Below are positions 8,746-16,701 of a stretch of DNA of 64,000 nt, piece after piece. The DNA is taken from contig CAIVQH010000019.1 in assembly GCA_903907995.1 (NCBI GenBank), positions 62,001-126,000 on the forward strand. The letters are read 5' to 3'. The position numbers and the translations under genes are program-made. Origin of the DNA: an uncultured Verrucomicrobiota bacterium (GTDB lineage Bacteria; Verrucomicrobiota; Verrucomicrobiia; Limisphaerales; UBA9464). Position 1 is the stretch's first letter. Each line of letters opens with the position of its first letter. The notes below the pieces were generated by a model, which saw only the letters and a list, made by a program, of their open reading frames with translations, had not been told where the DNA came from and ran no database searches.

Positions 8746-8964
8746 ATGCAAGCAATGCGTCTGGAAACCACGGTGGATGAGAACGGGACGATTCTCCTGA
8801 GCGGCCTGCCGTGGGGTGCAGGCGTGGCGGTTGAGGTGATTGTCCTGCCCCAGGCGCAATCTTCGATGGCCAAATCAGACCGCCCTTTGGCGGGACTGCC
8901 GTTGCGTTACGACCGCCCCTTTGATCCGGCGATCGAACCAGAAGAGTGGGAAGCGAACCGGTGA
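8746..8964 (+). CDS. Probable antitoxin paired with VapC-like toxin
   Basis: A 72-residue acidic protein directly before a PIN toxin and overlapping it by four bases (GTGA). The N-terminal half (RLETTVDENGTILLSGLP) looks like the short beta-strand fold of DUF104/AF2212-type or AbrB-like antitoxins. The C-terminal half (PLRYDRPFDPAIEPEEWEANR) is acidic and likely wraps the toxin. It is identified mainly by size, gene order and coupling. The alternative is a small protein of unknown function. Confidence 0.6.
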   Translation: MQAMRLETTVDENGTILLSGLPWGAGVAVEVIVLPQAQSSMAKSDRPLAGLPLRYDRPFDPAIEPEEWEANR

Positions 8965-9356
8965 TCCTGCTCGATACCCATATCTGGATCTGGTGGGTCC
9001 ATGCGGACGACAGGCTACCCCAGCGCCATGCGAAATTCATCGAAGCGAACCTCGTGAACGGACTGGGTGTCAGTGTGATTTCGTGTTGGGAAGCAGCCAA
9101 GCTCGTGGAGCGTGGCCGGGTTGAGCTGCCCAGGCCGATCGGGCTTTGGATCAAGGAAGCATTGGGCTATCCCGGCGTCCGATTGATCGATTTGACTCCT
9201 GAAATCGCCGTGGAAGCGACTCAACTGCCCCAGCCGTTCCATCGCGATCCGGCCGATCAGCTTTTGGTCGCCACAGCGCGTCTTCAAGGGGCTGAGCTGT
9301 TGACTCTCGATGGTCTGATCTTGAGTTATCCGCACGTGCCCTTGGTGAAGCTCTAG
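8961..9356 (+). CDS. vapC: PIN-domain ribonuclease toxin, VapC-like
   Basis: A type II toxin of about 131 residues. The PIN-fold acidic residues are visible: the first Asp in ILLDTHIWIWW, Glu in ISCWEAAKL, Asp in DPADQLLVATA, and a final Asp in LLTLDGLIL. These coordinate magnesium in single-strand RNA cleavage. The GTG at 8961 overlaps the antitoxin stop (GTGA), the usual coupling in such operons; a second GTG at 8946 is in frame and would add five residues. Relatives labelled type II toxin-antitoxin system VapC family have the same DTHIWIWW start. The RNA target is unknown. Confidence 0.85.
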   Translation: MILLDTHIWIWWVHADDRLPQRHAKFIEANLVNGLGVSVISCWEAAKLVERGRVELPRPIGLWIKEALGYPGVRLIDLTPEIAVEATQLPQPFHRDPADQLLVATARLQGAELLTLDGLILSYPHVPLVKL

Positions 9357-9377
9357 CCACCATTTCCATTTTTCCGC

Positions 9378-10502
9378 ATGATTAGCTCCCAAGATTTCCG
9401 CGACTCCATTGCCGCGCAGCTTTCCGTCGCCGCGCCGCGCGTGCCGTCGCTCACCGCGTTCGTCGGCCTCGACGGCTTCGTGGACGAGATTCTCCACGTG
9501 GTGGACAAGCGCTACGATGCCGAGCGCTTTGACCGCGTGCCGACCATCGCCGCCTACGCCGCCCGCCTCGCCGCCGCCGCCGGTCACAGCACCAACGTCG
9601 AACTGGTGAACGTCATGACCAAGCTGGGCGGCAACGGCCCTATCATGGCCAATGCGCTCGCACGCTTCGGCATCGGCGTGACCTATCTCGGCTCGCTCGG
9701 CTGGCCGGCGTTGCACCCCGTCTTCAACGAGTTCGCCACTCGCGCCGAGGTTCACACCGTCTGCGGCCCCGGGCTCACCGACGCGCTGGAGTTCGAAGAT
9801 GGCAAGGTGATGGTCGGCAAGCATTACACGCTCAAGGAGGTCACCTGGGCGAACATCGCGGAGCGCTACGGCAAGGAGAAGTTCGCCGGCAAGCTCTCGT
9901 CATCTGACCTCATCGGCTTCGTAAACTGGACGATGCTGCCCTACATGAGCGACATCTGGGCGAGCATCCAGGCCGAACTGATGCCGGGCCTCACCGGTCC
10001 GCGCCGGAAGATTTTCTTCGACCTCGCCGATCCCGAGAAGCGTCTGCCCGGCGACATCGCCCGGGCGCTGGACCTCATAGTGAAGTTCCAGACGAAGTTC
10101 GACTGCATCCTCGGGCTGAACGAGAAGGAGGCGTACGAGGTGGCCAAAGTGCTTGGCCTCTCCTGCGCCCCGCGCCAGTGGGATGGCCTGGCCGATCTCG
10201 GCCTCGAAATCCAGAAACGCGTCCCGGTGGAAACACTGGTGATCCACCCGACTGCCTATGCCCTCACCGTCTCCGGTGGCAAGGCCGACGTGGTGGCCGG
10301 CTCGGTCTGCGCCCGGCCCAAGATCACCACGGGCGCGGGTGACCATTTCAACAGCGGCTTCTGCCTCGGCAAGCTGCTCGGCCTCGACAACGCGGCCAGC
10401 CTGCTTTGCGGCGTGAGTACGAGCGGCCACTACGTCCGCACCGCCGAGAGCCCGAGCGTGGCCGACCTGGCGGCGTTCATGAAACAGTGGCCCGCGAACT
10501 GA
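9378..10502 (+). CDS. PfkB/ribokinase family carbohydrate kinase
   Basis: A cytosolic sugar or nucleoside kinase, 374 residues. PfkB signature 1 is present near the N-terminus (LGGNGPIMANALARFG), and the C-terminal signature is KITTGAGDHFNSGFC, where the Asp is the catalytic base. Substrate-binding start is GLDGFVDEI. The protein is somewhat longer than a standard PfkB (about 310-330). The sugar is not recognisable. It starts 21 bases after the toxin gene and ends 11 bases before the peptide deformylase start, so it probably shares a transcript with def. Confidence 0.87.
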   Translation: MISSQDFRDSIAAQLSVAAPRVPSLTAFVGLDGFVDEILHVVDKRYDAERFDRVPTIAAYAARLAAAAGHSTNVELVNVMTKLGGNGPIMANALARFGIGVTYLGSLGWPALHPVFNEFATRAEVHTVCGPGLTDALEFEDGKVMVGKHYTLKEVTWANIAERYGKEKFAGKLSSSDLIGFVNWTMLPYMSDIWASIQAELMPGLTGPRRKIFFDLADPEKRLPGDIARALDLIVKFQTKFDCILGLNEKEAYEVAKVLGLSCAPRQWDGLADLGLEIQKRVPVETLVIHPTAYALTVSGGKADVVAGSVCARPKITTGAGDHFNSGFCLGKLLGLDNAASLLCGVSTSGHYVRTAESPSVADLAAFMKQWPAN

Positions 10503-10513
10503 TCCTTTCAGCC

Positions 10514-11095
10514 ATGGTTCTTCCCGTCGTCAAATACGGTGATCCTGTCCTTCGCAAGAAGGGCGCAAAGATCGAAGCCATCTCTCCCGAAGTCACCCAG
10601 CTCATCGCCGACATGTTTGAGACCATGAAGGCGACGCGGGGGATCGGTCTGGCCGCCCAGCAGGTGGGCCAGGCCGTCCAGCTCACCGTCATCGACGTGC
10701 GCGGAACCAAAGACCGTCCCAGCCAGCTCTGGTTGTCGGGGCAGGAGGCTGACGTGGAGTCCTTCATGCCGCTGGTGCTCATCAACCCGGTGGCGCATCC
10801 GGTTGGGCCGCGGGTGAAGGGGCCGGAGGGCTGCCTCAGTTTTCCCGACATCTTCGGCGAGGTGGAACGCCCCGCCGTGGTCGAGGTCACCGCCCAGAAT
10901 GAGCGCGGCGAGAGCTATTCCTTCAAGGCCGGCGGCCTGCTCGCCCGGGCCGTGCAGCACGAGCTGGATCACCTCAACGGCATCCTCTTCATCGACCGTA
11001 TGGACACGGAAACGCGCAGTGATCTGCGGCCCGAGATCGAGGAACTGCAGGCGGATACGAAGCTCGCGCTGGCGAAGGCGGCCGCCCGGCGCTGA
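10514..11095 (+). CDS. def: Peptide deformylase
   Basis: Removes the formyl group from the N-terminal methionine of new proteins, using a metal ion. All three family motifs are intact in this 193-residue protein: GIGLAAQQVG (motif I), EGCLSFP (motif II, metal-ligand Cys) and QHELDHLNG (motif III, two His ligands and catalytic Glu). Motif II is a slightly unusual version of EGCLS. An insertion between motifs I and II (about residues 65-95, including WLSGQEADVESF) makes the protein longer than the 170-residue norm. The start at 10514 gives the typical MVLPVVKYGDPVLR N-terminus. Confidence 0.95.
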   Translation: MVLPVVKYGDPVLRKKGAKIEAISPEVTQLIADMFETMKATRGIGLAAQQVGQAVQLTVIDVRGTKDRPSQLWLSGQEADVESFMPLVLINPVAHPVGPRVKGPEGCLSFPDIFGEVERPAVVEVTAQNERGESYSFKAGGLLARAVQHELDHLNGILFIDRMDTETRSDLRPEIEELQADTKLALAKAAARR

Positions 11096-11139
11096 AGCCT
11101 CCCTGCTTCGCGGCGGGGAATTTCCAGATTGAGCGGCGC

Positions 11140-12498
11140 ATGAACTCCTCCCAGACCCTCGACCTGCTGCGCCGCTACGAGTCACGGAACGTGACCTATG
11201 TCGATCCGGCCGGTGGCTGGCCCATTGTCTGGGCCCGCGCGCAGGGGTGCGATGTCTGGGATGCCGAAGGCCGAAAGTATCTCGATCTCACGGCCGCCTT
11301 CGGGGTCGCCGCTGCCGGCCATGCGAATCCCCGTGTCGTCCGGGCCGGGCAGCGCCAGATGGCGACCCTGCTGCACGCGATGGGGGATGTGCATCCGCAC
11401 GCACTGAAAGCTCAACTGGCCCGGGAGCTGAGCGAGCTGACGTTCGGTCGCTGGGCGGTGGGTGCGGGCAAAGGAAAATGGAAAAAGGAAAAAGGAAAGG
11501 GGCAGGCGGAGGGGAAGGTCATCTTTTGCAATTCGGGTTTTGAGGCGGTCGAGGCGGCGCTGAAGACGGCGCGGCTGGCCACCGGACGGCCGGGAATCAT
11601 AGCATTTGAGGGCGGATATCACGGGCTCGGTTATGGGGCGCTCAATGCGACCCACCGGGAACATTTTCGGGGCGGCTTTCGTGACCAGCTTCGGGAGTTC
11701 GCGCAGTTTGTACCGTTTCCCCAAGCTACCGGGAAGACGTCCCATCCCACCCTGGCCATGGTTGAAGCGCGCCTTCGGGCGGCCTTCGCGACGGGCTCCG
11801 TTGGGGCGATTCTCGTGGAGCCGATCCAGGCGCGCGGGGGCATCAACGTGCCACCGGCCGGATTCCTGCCGCTGCTGCGCCGGCTGGCGAATGAGCGCGG
11901 CGCGCTGCTGATTCTGGACGAAATTTACACCGGCTTTGGCCGCACCGGTGCGTGGTTTGCCTGTGAGCACTCCGGCGTCCGACCTGACCTGATCTGCCTC
12001 GGCAAGGCGCTTACCGGCGGTTTCCCTCTCAGTGCCTGCGTGGGCCGCGCCGACGTGATGGATGCAGCGTGGCCCCCGTCCAACGGCGAGGCGATTCATA
12101 CGAGCACGTTTCTCGGCCATCCTGTCGGTTGTGCGATGGCGCTGGCGCAGGTGGCGGAGTTGAAGGCGGAAAAGCTGGTCAAGAGAGCCGCGAAATTGGG
12201 CGCGTGGCTTGCGGCGGAACTGAGTTCAACGTTCAACGTTCAACGTTCAACGTTGAACATCCAGATGCGCGCTTCCGGCCTGATGGTCGGAGTGGAACTG
12301 CTTCATGCCGATGGCCGCCCGGCCACGACGGAGGCGCTCGCGGCCATCAAGGAGATGCTGCAGCGTGGCTACATCCTGCTGCCGGAGGGCGAACATGCCA
12401 ATGTGATCGCCTTCACTCCGCCGCTGATCATCACCGAGGCGCAATTGCGGCGGTCGGTCCGGACCCTCGCGCAAATCCTGAAGGAGATGCAGGTATGA
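11140..12498 (+). CDS. Class III PLP-dependent aminotransferase
   Basis: A 452-residue aminotransferase of the ornithine/4-aminobutyrate/acetylornithine group. The PLP region is intact: FCNSGFEAVEAALK, the aspartate motif ILDEIYTGFGRTG, and the Schiff-base lysine in LGKALTGGFPLSA (about K289). The precise substrate is unclear. Two oddities interrupt the family alignment. Residues about 111-121 (Lys/Gly-rich, KGKWKKEKGKGQ) and about 361-375 (STFNVQRSTLNIQ) are encoded by heptanucleotide tandem arrays that fall in frame in variable loops. The stop overlaps the rsmA start (ATGA), so the two genes are translationally coupled. Confidence 0.9.
   Translation: MNSSQTLDLLRRYESRNVTYVDPAGGWPIVWARAQGCDVWDAEGRKYLDLTAAFGVAAAGHANPRVVRAGQRQMATLLHAMGDVHPHALKAQLARELSELTFGRWAVGAGKGKWKKEKGKGQAEGKVIFCNSGFEAVEAALKTARLATGRPGIIAFEGGYHGLGYGALNATHREHFRGGFRDQLREFAQFVPFPQATGKTSHPTLAMVEARLRAAFATGSVGAILVEPIQARGGINVPPAGFLPLLRRLANERGALLILDEIYTGFGRTGAWFACEHSGVRPDLICLGKALTGGFPLSACVGRADVMDAAWPPSNGEAIHTSTFLGHPVGCAMALAQVAELKAEKLVKRAAKLGAWLAAELSSTFNVQRSTLNIQMRASGLMVGVELLHADGRPATTEALAAIKEMLQRGYILLPEGEHANVIAFTPPLIITEAQLRRSVRTLAQILKEMQV
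11473..11500. repeat. Heptanucleotide tandem array (GGAAAAA) inside aminotransferase gene
   Basis: Four 7-nt units GGAAAAT, GGAAAAA, GGAAAAA, GGAAAGG, translated as a lysine-rich loop of the aminotransferase. The frame is kept. Confidence 0.8.
12224..12258. repeat. Heptanucleotide tandem array (GTTCAAC) inside aminotransferase gene
   Basis: Five 7-nt units: four exact GTTCAAC and one GTTGAAC. Because three units equal seven codons, the translation repeats with a seven-residue period (STFNVQR then STLNIQM). Confidence 0.9.
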
Positions 12499-13334
12499 CC
12501 ATCAGCACCATGCGGCGCATCCTGGAAATGGGCGGCATCCAGCTCACCAAATCGTTGGGCCAGAACTTTCTCCACGACGGCAACCAGCTCCGCCGGATCG
12601 TCGCGGCGGGCGAAGTCGGTCCGACGGATCGTGTGCTGGAAATCGGCCCCGGACTGGGCCCGCTCACGGAAATCCTGCTCGCCGAAGCCGGCGAGGTCCT
12701 GGCCATCGAGAAGGACACGCGGCTGGTCGGGGTGTTGCAGCAGCGCTTTGAAAATCAGCCGAAGCTCCAGCTGCTGGCGGCGGATGCGCTGGACTGGCTG
12801 CAGGACAACCCGCGCGACTGGTCGGAATGGAAACTGGTGGCCAACCTGCCGTACTCGGTCGGCTCCCCCATTCTCGTGGAACTGGCGGAAGCGGAAGGAC
12901 CGCCGAGCCGCATCGCCGTCACGCTGCAACTGGAAGTCGCCCAGCGGATCGCCGCCGCGCCTGATACCGACGACTACGGCCTGCTCTCGTTACTGCTGCA
13001 GCTGCGCTACGAGCCGTGCGGTTGGTTCAAGATTCCGGCGGCCTGTTTCTTCCCCGCGCCCGACGTCGATTCCGCCTGCATCACCCTGGAGCGCCGGCCT
13101 CAGCCGCTGCTTTCTGCGGCGGAAGCGAAGACCTTCACCTCTCTGGTGAAGCTCGCCTTCTCGCAGCGTCGGAAAATGATGCTGAAGCTGCTGAAATCCC
13201 GCTGGCCCGAAGACCGACTGCTGGCCGCCTTCGCGGTGGCGGGCCTCACCCGCGATCTGCGGGCGGAGGCGGTGGGCCTGGAGCCGTTTGTGATTCTCAC
13301 CCGACAGTTGCACGATGCCGGGACGGGTGCGTGA
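12495..13334 (+). CDS. rsmA: 16S rRNA (adenine1518/1519-N6)-dimethyltransferase
   Basis: Dimethylates two adjacent adenines near the 3' end of 16S rRNA during small-subunit assembly. The 279-residue protein has the usual order: LGQNFLHDGNQLRRIV at the N-terminus, SAM motif I LEIGPGLGPLTEILL, acidic motif II AIEKD, the catalytic motif NLPYSVGSPIL, FFPAPDVDSACITLE, and the C-terminal helical domain with LVKLAFSQRRKMM. The ATG at 12495 overlaps the aminotransferase stop and gives a family-length product; a longer in-frame extension to 12069 is a shadow of that gene and is rejected. Confidence 0.96.
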   Translation: MTISTMRRILEMGGIQLTKSLGQNFLHDGNQLRRIVAAGEVGPTDRVLEIGPGLGPLTEILLAEAGEVLAIEKDTRLVGVLQQRFENQPKLQLLAADALDWLQDNPRDWSEWKLVANLPYSVGSPILVELAEAEGPPSRIAVTLQLEVAQRIAAAPDTDDYGLLSLLLQLRYEPCGWFKIPAACFFPAPDVDSACITLERRPQPLLSAAEAKTFTSLVKLAFSQRRKMMLKLLKSRWPEDRLLAAFAVAGLTRDLRAEAVGLEPFVILTRQLHDAGTGA

Positions 13335-13340
13335 GCAACC

Positions 13341-13964
13341 TTACGGCAGTTCCTCGATGAAGAGGTCCTTAAAGAAAACCTCGGTCACGCCGCCGCCGTG
13401 GACCTGGAGGCCGAGACGGCCAAACTGCGGAATTTTCTCGTCCGCCTCGGTGTAATCCACGGTCGTCGCACCGTTGAGCTTGATAATGATGTGACGACCG
13501 ACGCAGTGCAGCTCGTAGTCGTTCCAGTCGCCCTTCTTCACCGCCTGTTTCACCACGGCCTCGTCGGCCTTGGCCATGAGCTTGTTGCGGCGCGACTCGT
13601 CGTAGAGGGAGCCGTACCACCCCTCGCCGATGTCGGCCTGGTAGCCGCTCATCTCGCTGTCATTGGGGATGCGCTGGCTGCGGAACTGCACGCCGGAATT
13701 CACGAAACCGTTCGTCCCCGTGAGCTTGAACTTCAGGCGCAGCACGAAGTTGGTGTAGCTCGCCTTCGTGGCAAGGAACTCGTTGCGCGGCTGCGTGCGC
13801 GCCAAGGTGCCACCCATGATCATGCCGTTTTTGACGCGGAAGGTGTTGGTCGTGTCGCCATCCCAGCCGGTGAGGGTCTTGCCGTCGAACAATGGCTTGG
13901 GGGCGGCCAGCGCGGCGGTTGCGGTAAGCACAGCGGCGAGGAAGGCAAACAGCGGGAATTTCAT
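13341..13964 (-). CDS. DUF1080 (3-keto-disaccharide hydrolase-like) exported protein
   Basis: A 207-residue secreted protein with a signal peptide (MKFPLFAFLAAVLTATAALA, cut before APKP). The mature part is a concanavalin-like DUF1080 domain: LFDGKTLTGWDG, FRVKNGMIMGGT, NFVLRLKFKLTG, NSGVQFRSQRI, and GRLGLQVHGGGVTEVFFKDLFI. These proteins are very common in Verrucomicrobiota and Planctomycetota and some hydrolyse 3-keto-glycosides. It ends seven bases from the convergent rsmA stop. A longer start at 14000 would put the signal peptide inside the protein and is rejected. Confidence 0.9.
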   Translation of the reverse strand: MKFPLFAFLAAVLTATAALAAPKPLFDGKTLTGWDGDTTNTFRVKNGMIMGGTLARTQPRNEFLATKASYTNFVLRLKFKLTGTNGFVNSGVQFRSQRIPNDSEMSGYQADIGEGWYGSLYDESRRNKLMAKADEAVVKQAVKKGDWNDYELHCVGRHIIIKLNGATTVDYTEADEKIPQFGRLGLQVHGGGVTEVFFKDLFIEELP

Positions 13965-13998
13965 GGGAGAGAAAATGGGAACGAAATGCCCCGAAGAC

Positions 13999-14026
13999 AA
14001 TTACGATTTACGAATTACGATTTGCA
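13999..14026. repeat. Heptanucleotide tandem array (AATTACG/ATTTACG)
   Basis: Four 7-nt units AATTACG, ATTTACG, AATTACG, ATTTGCA lie upstream of the DUF1080 gene, about 35 bases from its start codon. Two similar degenerate units (AAATCGT, AAATCCC) lie at about 14260-14273. Confidence 0.8.
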
Positions 14027-14073
14027 AGTCAGAGGCCATCGGGCACTGGGGACTCGTGGGAACGATATCGGCT

Positions 14074-14215
14074 TGGGAGGGCGCGGTTCCACCCGCGCCC
14101 CATTCTTCATCGTCGAAGACGACGGAGCGCAGAGGTGCGCCGTGTGCCAATGGGATATTTCGAGGGTGCTCGGCGCGAAGGATTTCACGGCGCGGGTGGA
14201 ACCGCGCCCTCCCCA
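14074..14215. repeat. Paired inverted hairpins (palindromic element, third family)
   Basis: Two arms of about 27 bases are perfect inverted copies: TGGGAGGGCGCGGTTCCACC onward at 14074-14100 and its reverse complement at 14189-14215. Each arm by itself folds as a 7-bp stem (GGCGCGG/CCGCGCC) with a six-base loop. A spacer of 88 bases lies between. The layout of two opposed hairpins is like a bacterial interspersed mosaic element. It fills the gap between the DUF1080 and GH44 genes. Confidence 0.8.
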
Positions 14216-14276
14216 ATCAATTCCAACTGGCATCCGTGGTCCGACACACGCGTTTCTTAAATCGTAAATCCCGAGA

Positions 14277-16571
14277 TCAGGGCAGGGGCTCGCCCCGGAA
14301 AAACTCCGGCCCGTTCGGGACCGGTAAGGACACCACGTCTGTGTCGGCCGTGAGCTGGTTGGTGAGGGCCGGTTGCCAGGTGATGAAATTGCCGGAGGAG
14401 TCCAGGCGGTAGCGGCTGCCGGCTGTGCCACTGACTTCCACTGTGAAAATGCCGTCGGTCGCGGAGCGAGCGCGCAGCTTCAGATCGCGTTTGGTCGGTG
14501 GCAGCACGAGGAGGGTCATCGACTGCGCGGGGATGGCCCCGGTGTAGGAGCTGTTGGTGAAGGTGAGGTCGGGGAGGCGTTGGATGACGTTCGTGCTGTC
14601 CAGGCGCCAAACCTGCGCGGCGGCGGCCAGGAAGTTGGTCACGTTCAGTGTTACGGTGCGCGGGCCGTCTGGGGCCTTGTTGATGACCATCAGCGTCAGG
14701 CCTCCGTCGGCGGAGCGTTCGGCGGCGAAGACGGCCAGTTCATCCGGATTCGGCACTGCGGCCGCCACGCTCATGTCGCCAAAGGTCGAGCCGTTGCCGT
14801 CGTAGTTACGGTAGAGCTTGATCGCGTTGTAGGCCGGCTTGCCGGTGGCGGGGCAGGTCCAGCGCGTGGCGAAGTCGAGGTTTTCCCGCCCGAGAATGCC
14901 CAGCACGTCGGCCTGCGCCGTGGCCCCGTTGATGTGGCCGTCCGCGCCCCAACTGTATTCCGTGAGCGCGGTCCGGGTACCCGGATAGTGGCCCGTCACC
15001 CAGTCCTTGAGCCGGGGGACTAGCTTCACGACGGCATTGATCCAAGTTTCGTCGATATAGTTGGTGTCCCACAGCGAACGCGTCGAGCGGTTGCGTCGGA
15101 GCTGCATTGCCGCCGAAACGTCATCGCTGAATTCGCCGCCCTGCGGATAGAAATGCACGCTGAGCACGTCGATCAGCCGCTGGCCGGTGGCCACGTTCGT
15201 CATGCGCCACTGGTCCAGCAGCCAGGGGATGTAGTCCGTGTTGCCGTGCGCCGCGCGATCAGGGTACGAGGAATAATTGTGGGCCGCGCCGTACTGCTGG
15301 TCGTAGCCGCTGTAGAAGTAGCCGGACCAGCCCCATTCCTCCGGGCCGAAGATAATGGCGCCGGCGTCGCGCGCCTTGATCATGGCCGCATAGCTGAGCG
15401 TCTTGTCGCGCATCTCGTCCAGGTTGGCACCGACGGGATGAATGTCGCGGTGCGTCGAGTGCCAGATGCTCGGCTCGTTATCGAGCAGATAGTAGCGCAC
15501 GCCGCCACCGGCTGCATTGCCCCACTTGGCGAGAAGATGCTGCACCCAGCCATCCTGAAACACCGTGTCCGCCGGCACATTAGCGTCGTTCGGATCGTTG
15601 CCGGTCACATACACTTTCGGCGGTCCGTCGCTCTTGATGCCGTTGCCGGCGTCGGCGAAATAGGCGGCATCATTTCCGGTCTGGGCACCGTATTTCTTGA
15701 TCGAAAAGCTCGCGAGCTTGCCCCGGTTCGGCCCGAGCTTCGCGGCCCAGCCGATCATCGGCACCGTCACCATCGGCTGGGCGCCACCGTTCCGGCTGTC
15801 GGTGATGAAGCTGTCGGTCGCCGCTCCCGGCGTGCTGCCGGTGTCGGCAATGCTCTCGAAGTAAAAATCGGCCGCGTGATTGTGCGCGTTGAGCTGCCAG
15901 TTGTAGCGCGTCTCCGAATTCCCGCCCGAACGGGTGATCGGCAGGTTGAGGTCACGAACGGCGGCAGCAGAGGCGAACGCAACCCCGTACACCTCGGGGT
16001 GGATCGGATGGCGTCCCCGCTGGGTATCCACCGTCACCACGATCGGTGCGGGTGGTGTCGGTGGCGGGCCGGTGAAGCTGATGTCGTCCACGTAGAAGAC
16101 CGGCTGCGCCTTGCCGGAACGGTCCTGAATCCAGAAGCCGTCGAACGCGCTCTGGCCCGACAGCCCCAGGGAGGTGAGCGTCAGATTGATCTGCTGCCAT
16201 TGCTTCGTCAGTGCCGGCAGCACCTTGGCCGCCTGCGCGACGCCATTCACCGTCGCCTGCACCTGCAAGAGCTGTCCGCCGGCCGTGCCGCCGTGAATCC
16301 AGAAGCTCAGGTTGGTGAACGTGGCCGCCGGCTGGGCGTCGTGATGGAGATAGAGCGCCTGATTGGCCCCGGCCGTGACCGAGATGGCTTTGGTGCCGCC
16401 ATGCACGGTCGTGGTGGCGGCGTAGTCCAGCTGCGCCCAACCGTAGTTCTGCCAGCCGTTTTGCAGGGCGTCGGCATAAACCGACTGCACCGTCTGCCCG
16501 TGGGAGAGCAGTGGTGCCAATAGCAGCATCCCCAGACCTGCCCGAAGGAACCAGCGTTTGAAATCAGCCAT
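14277..16571 (-). CDS. Secreted glycoside hydrolase, GH44-like
   Basis: A 764-residue exported protein likely to cleave beta-1,4-glucans such as cellulose, xyloglucan or mannan. Signal peptide: FLRAGLGMLLLAPLLSHG. Residues about 30-190 form a carbohydrate-binding-like beta-sandwich (FWIHGG, FYVDDISFTG). The GH44 core begins at about 200 (VTVDTQRGRHPIHPEVYGV). The probable acid/base is E366 in YLLDNEPSIW and the nucleophile E538 in LTEYSWG; their 172-residue spacing matches known GH44 enzymes. A C-terminal beta domain and a last module (SRYRLDSSGNFITWQP, ending FFRGEPLP) follow, of a kind common at the ends of verrucomicrobial secreted proteins. The ATG at 16571 gives the signal peptide. Confidence 0.85.
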   Translation of the reverse strand: MADFKRWFLRAGLGMLLLAPLLSHGQTVQSVYADALQNGWQNYGWAQLDYAATTTVHGGTKAISVTAGANQALYLHHDAQPAATFTNLSFWIHGGTAGGQLLQVQATVNGVAQAAKVLPALTKQWQQINLTLTSLGLSGQSAFDGFWIQDRSGKAQPVFYVDDISFTGPPPTPPAPIVVTVDTQRGRHPIHPEVYGVAFASAAAVRDLNLPITRSGGNSETRYNWQLNAHNHAADFYFESIADTGSTPGAATDSFITDSRNGGAQPMVTVPMIGWAAKLGPNRGKLASFSIKKYGAQTGNDAAYFADAGNGIKSDGPPKVYVTGNDPNDANVPADTVFQDGWVQHLLAKWGNAAGGGVRYYLLDNEPSIWHSTHRDIHPVGANLDEMRDKTLSYAAMIKARDAGAIIFGPEEWGWSGYFYSGYDQQYGAAHNYSSYPDRAAHGNTDYIPWLLDQWRMTNVATGQRLIDVLSVHFYPQGGEFSDDVSAAMQLRRNRSTRSLWDTNYIDETWINAVVKLVPRLKDWVTGHYPGTRTALTEYSWGADGHINGATAQADVLGILGRENLDFATRWTCPATGKPAYNAIKLYRNYDGNGSTFGDMSVAAAVPNPDELAVFAAERSADGGLTLMVINKAPDGPRTVTLNVTNFLAAAAQVWRLDSTNVIQRLPDLTFTNSSYTGAIPAQSMTLLVLPPTKRDLKLRARSATDGIFTVEVSGTAGSRYRLDSSGNFITWQPALTNQLTADTDVVSLPVPNGPEFFRGEPLP

Positions 16572-16701
16572 AAGACACGGCCACCGGACCGATCCGATCC
16601 GGCGGTGCCGGCCTGAATAAGGCAGAAAAATGCCGGCTTGTCGTGTCTGAACCAATCGCCCTGATGAGCGACACTACCAAAACAGCGGATACTGGGCGGG
16701 C

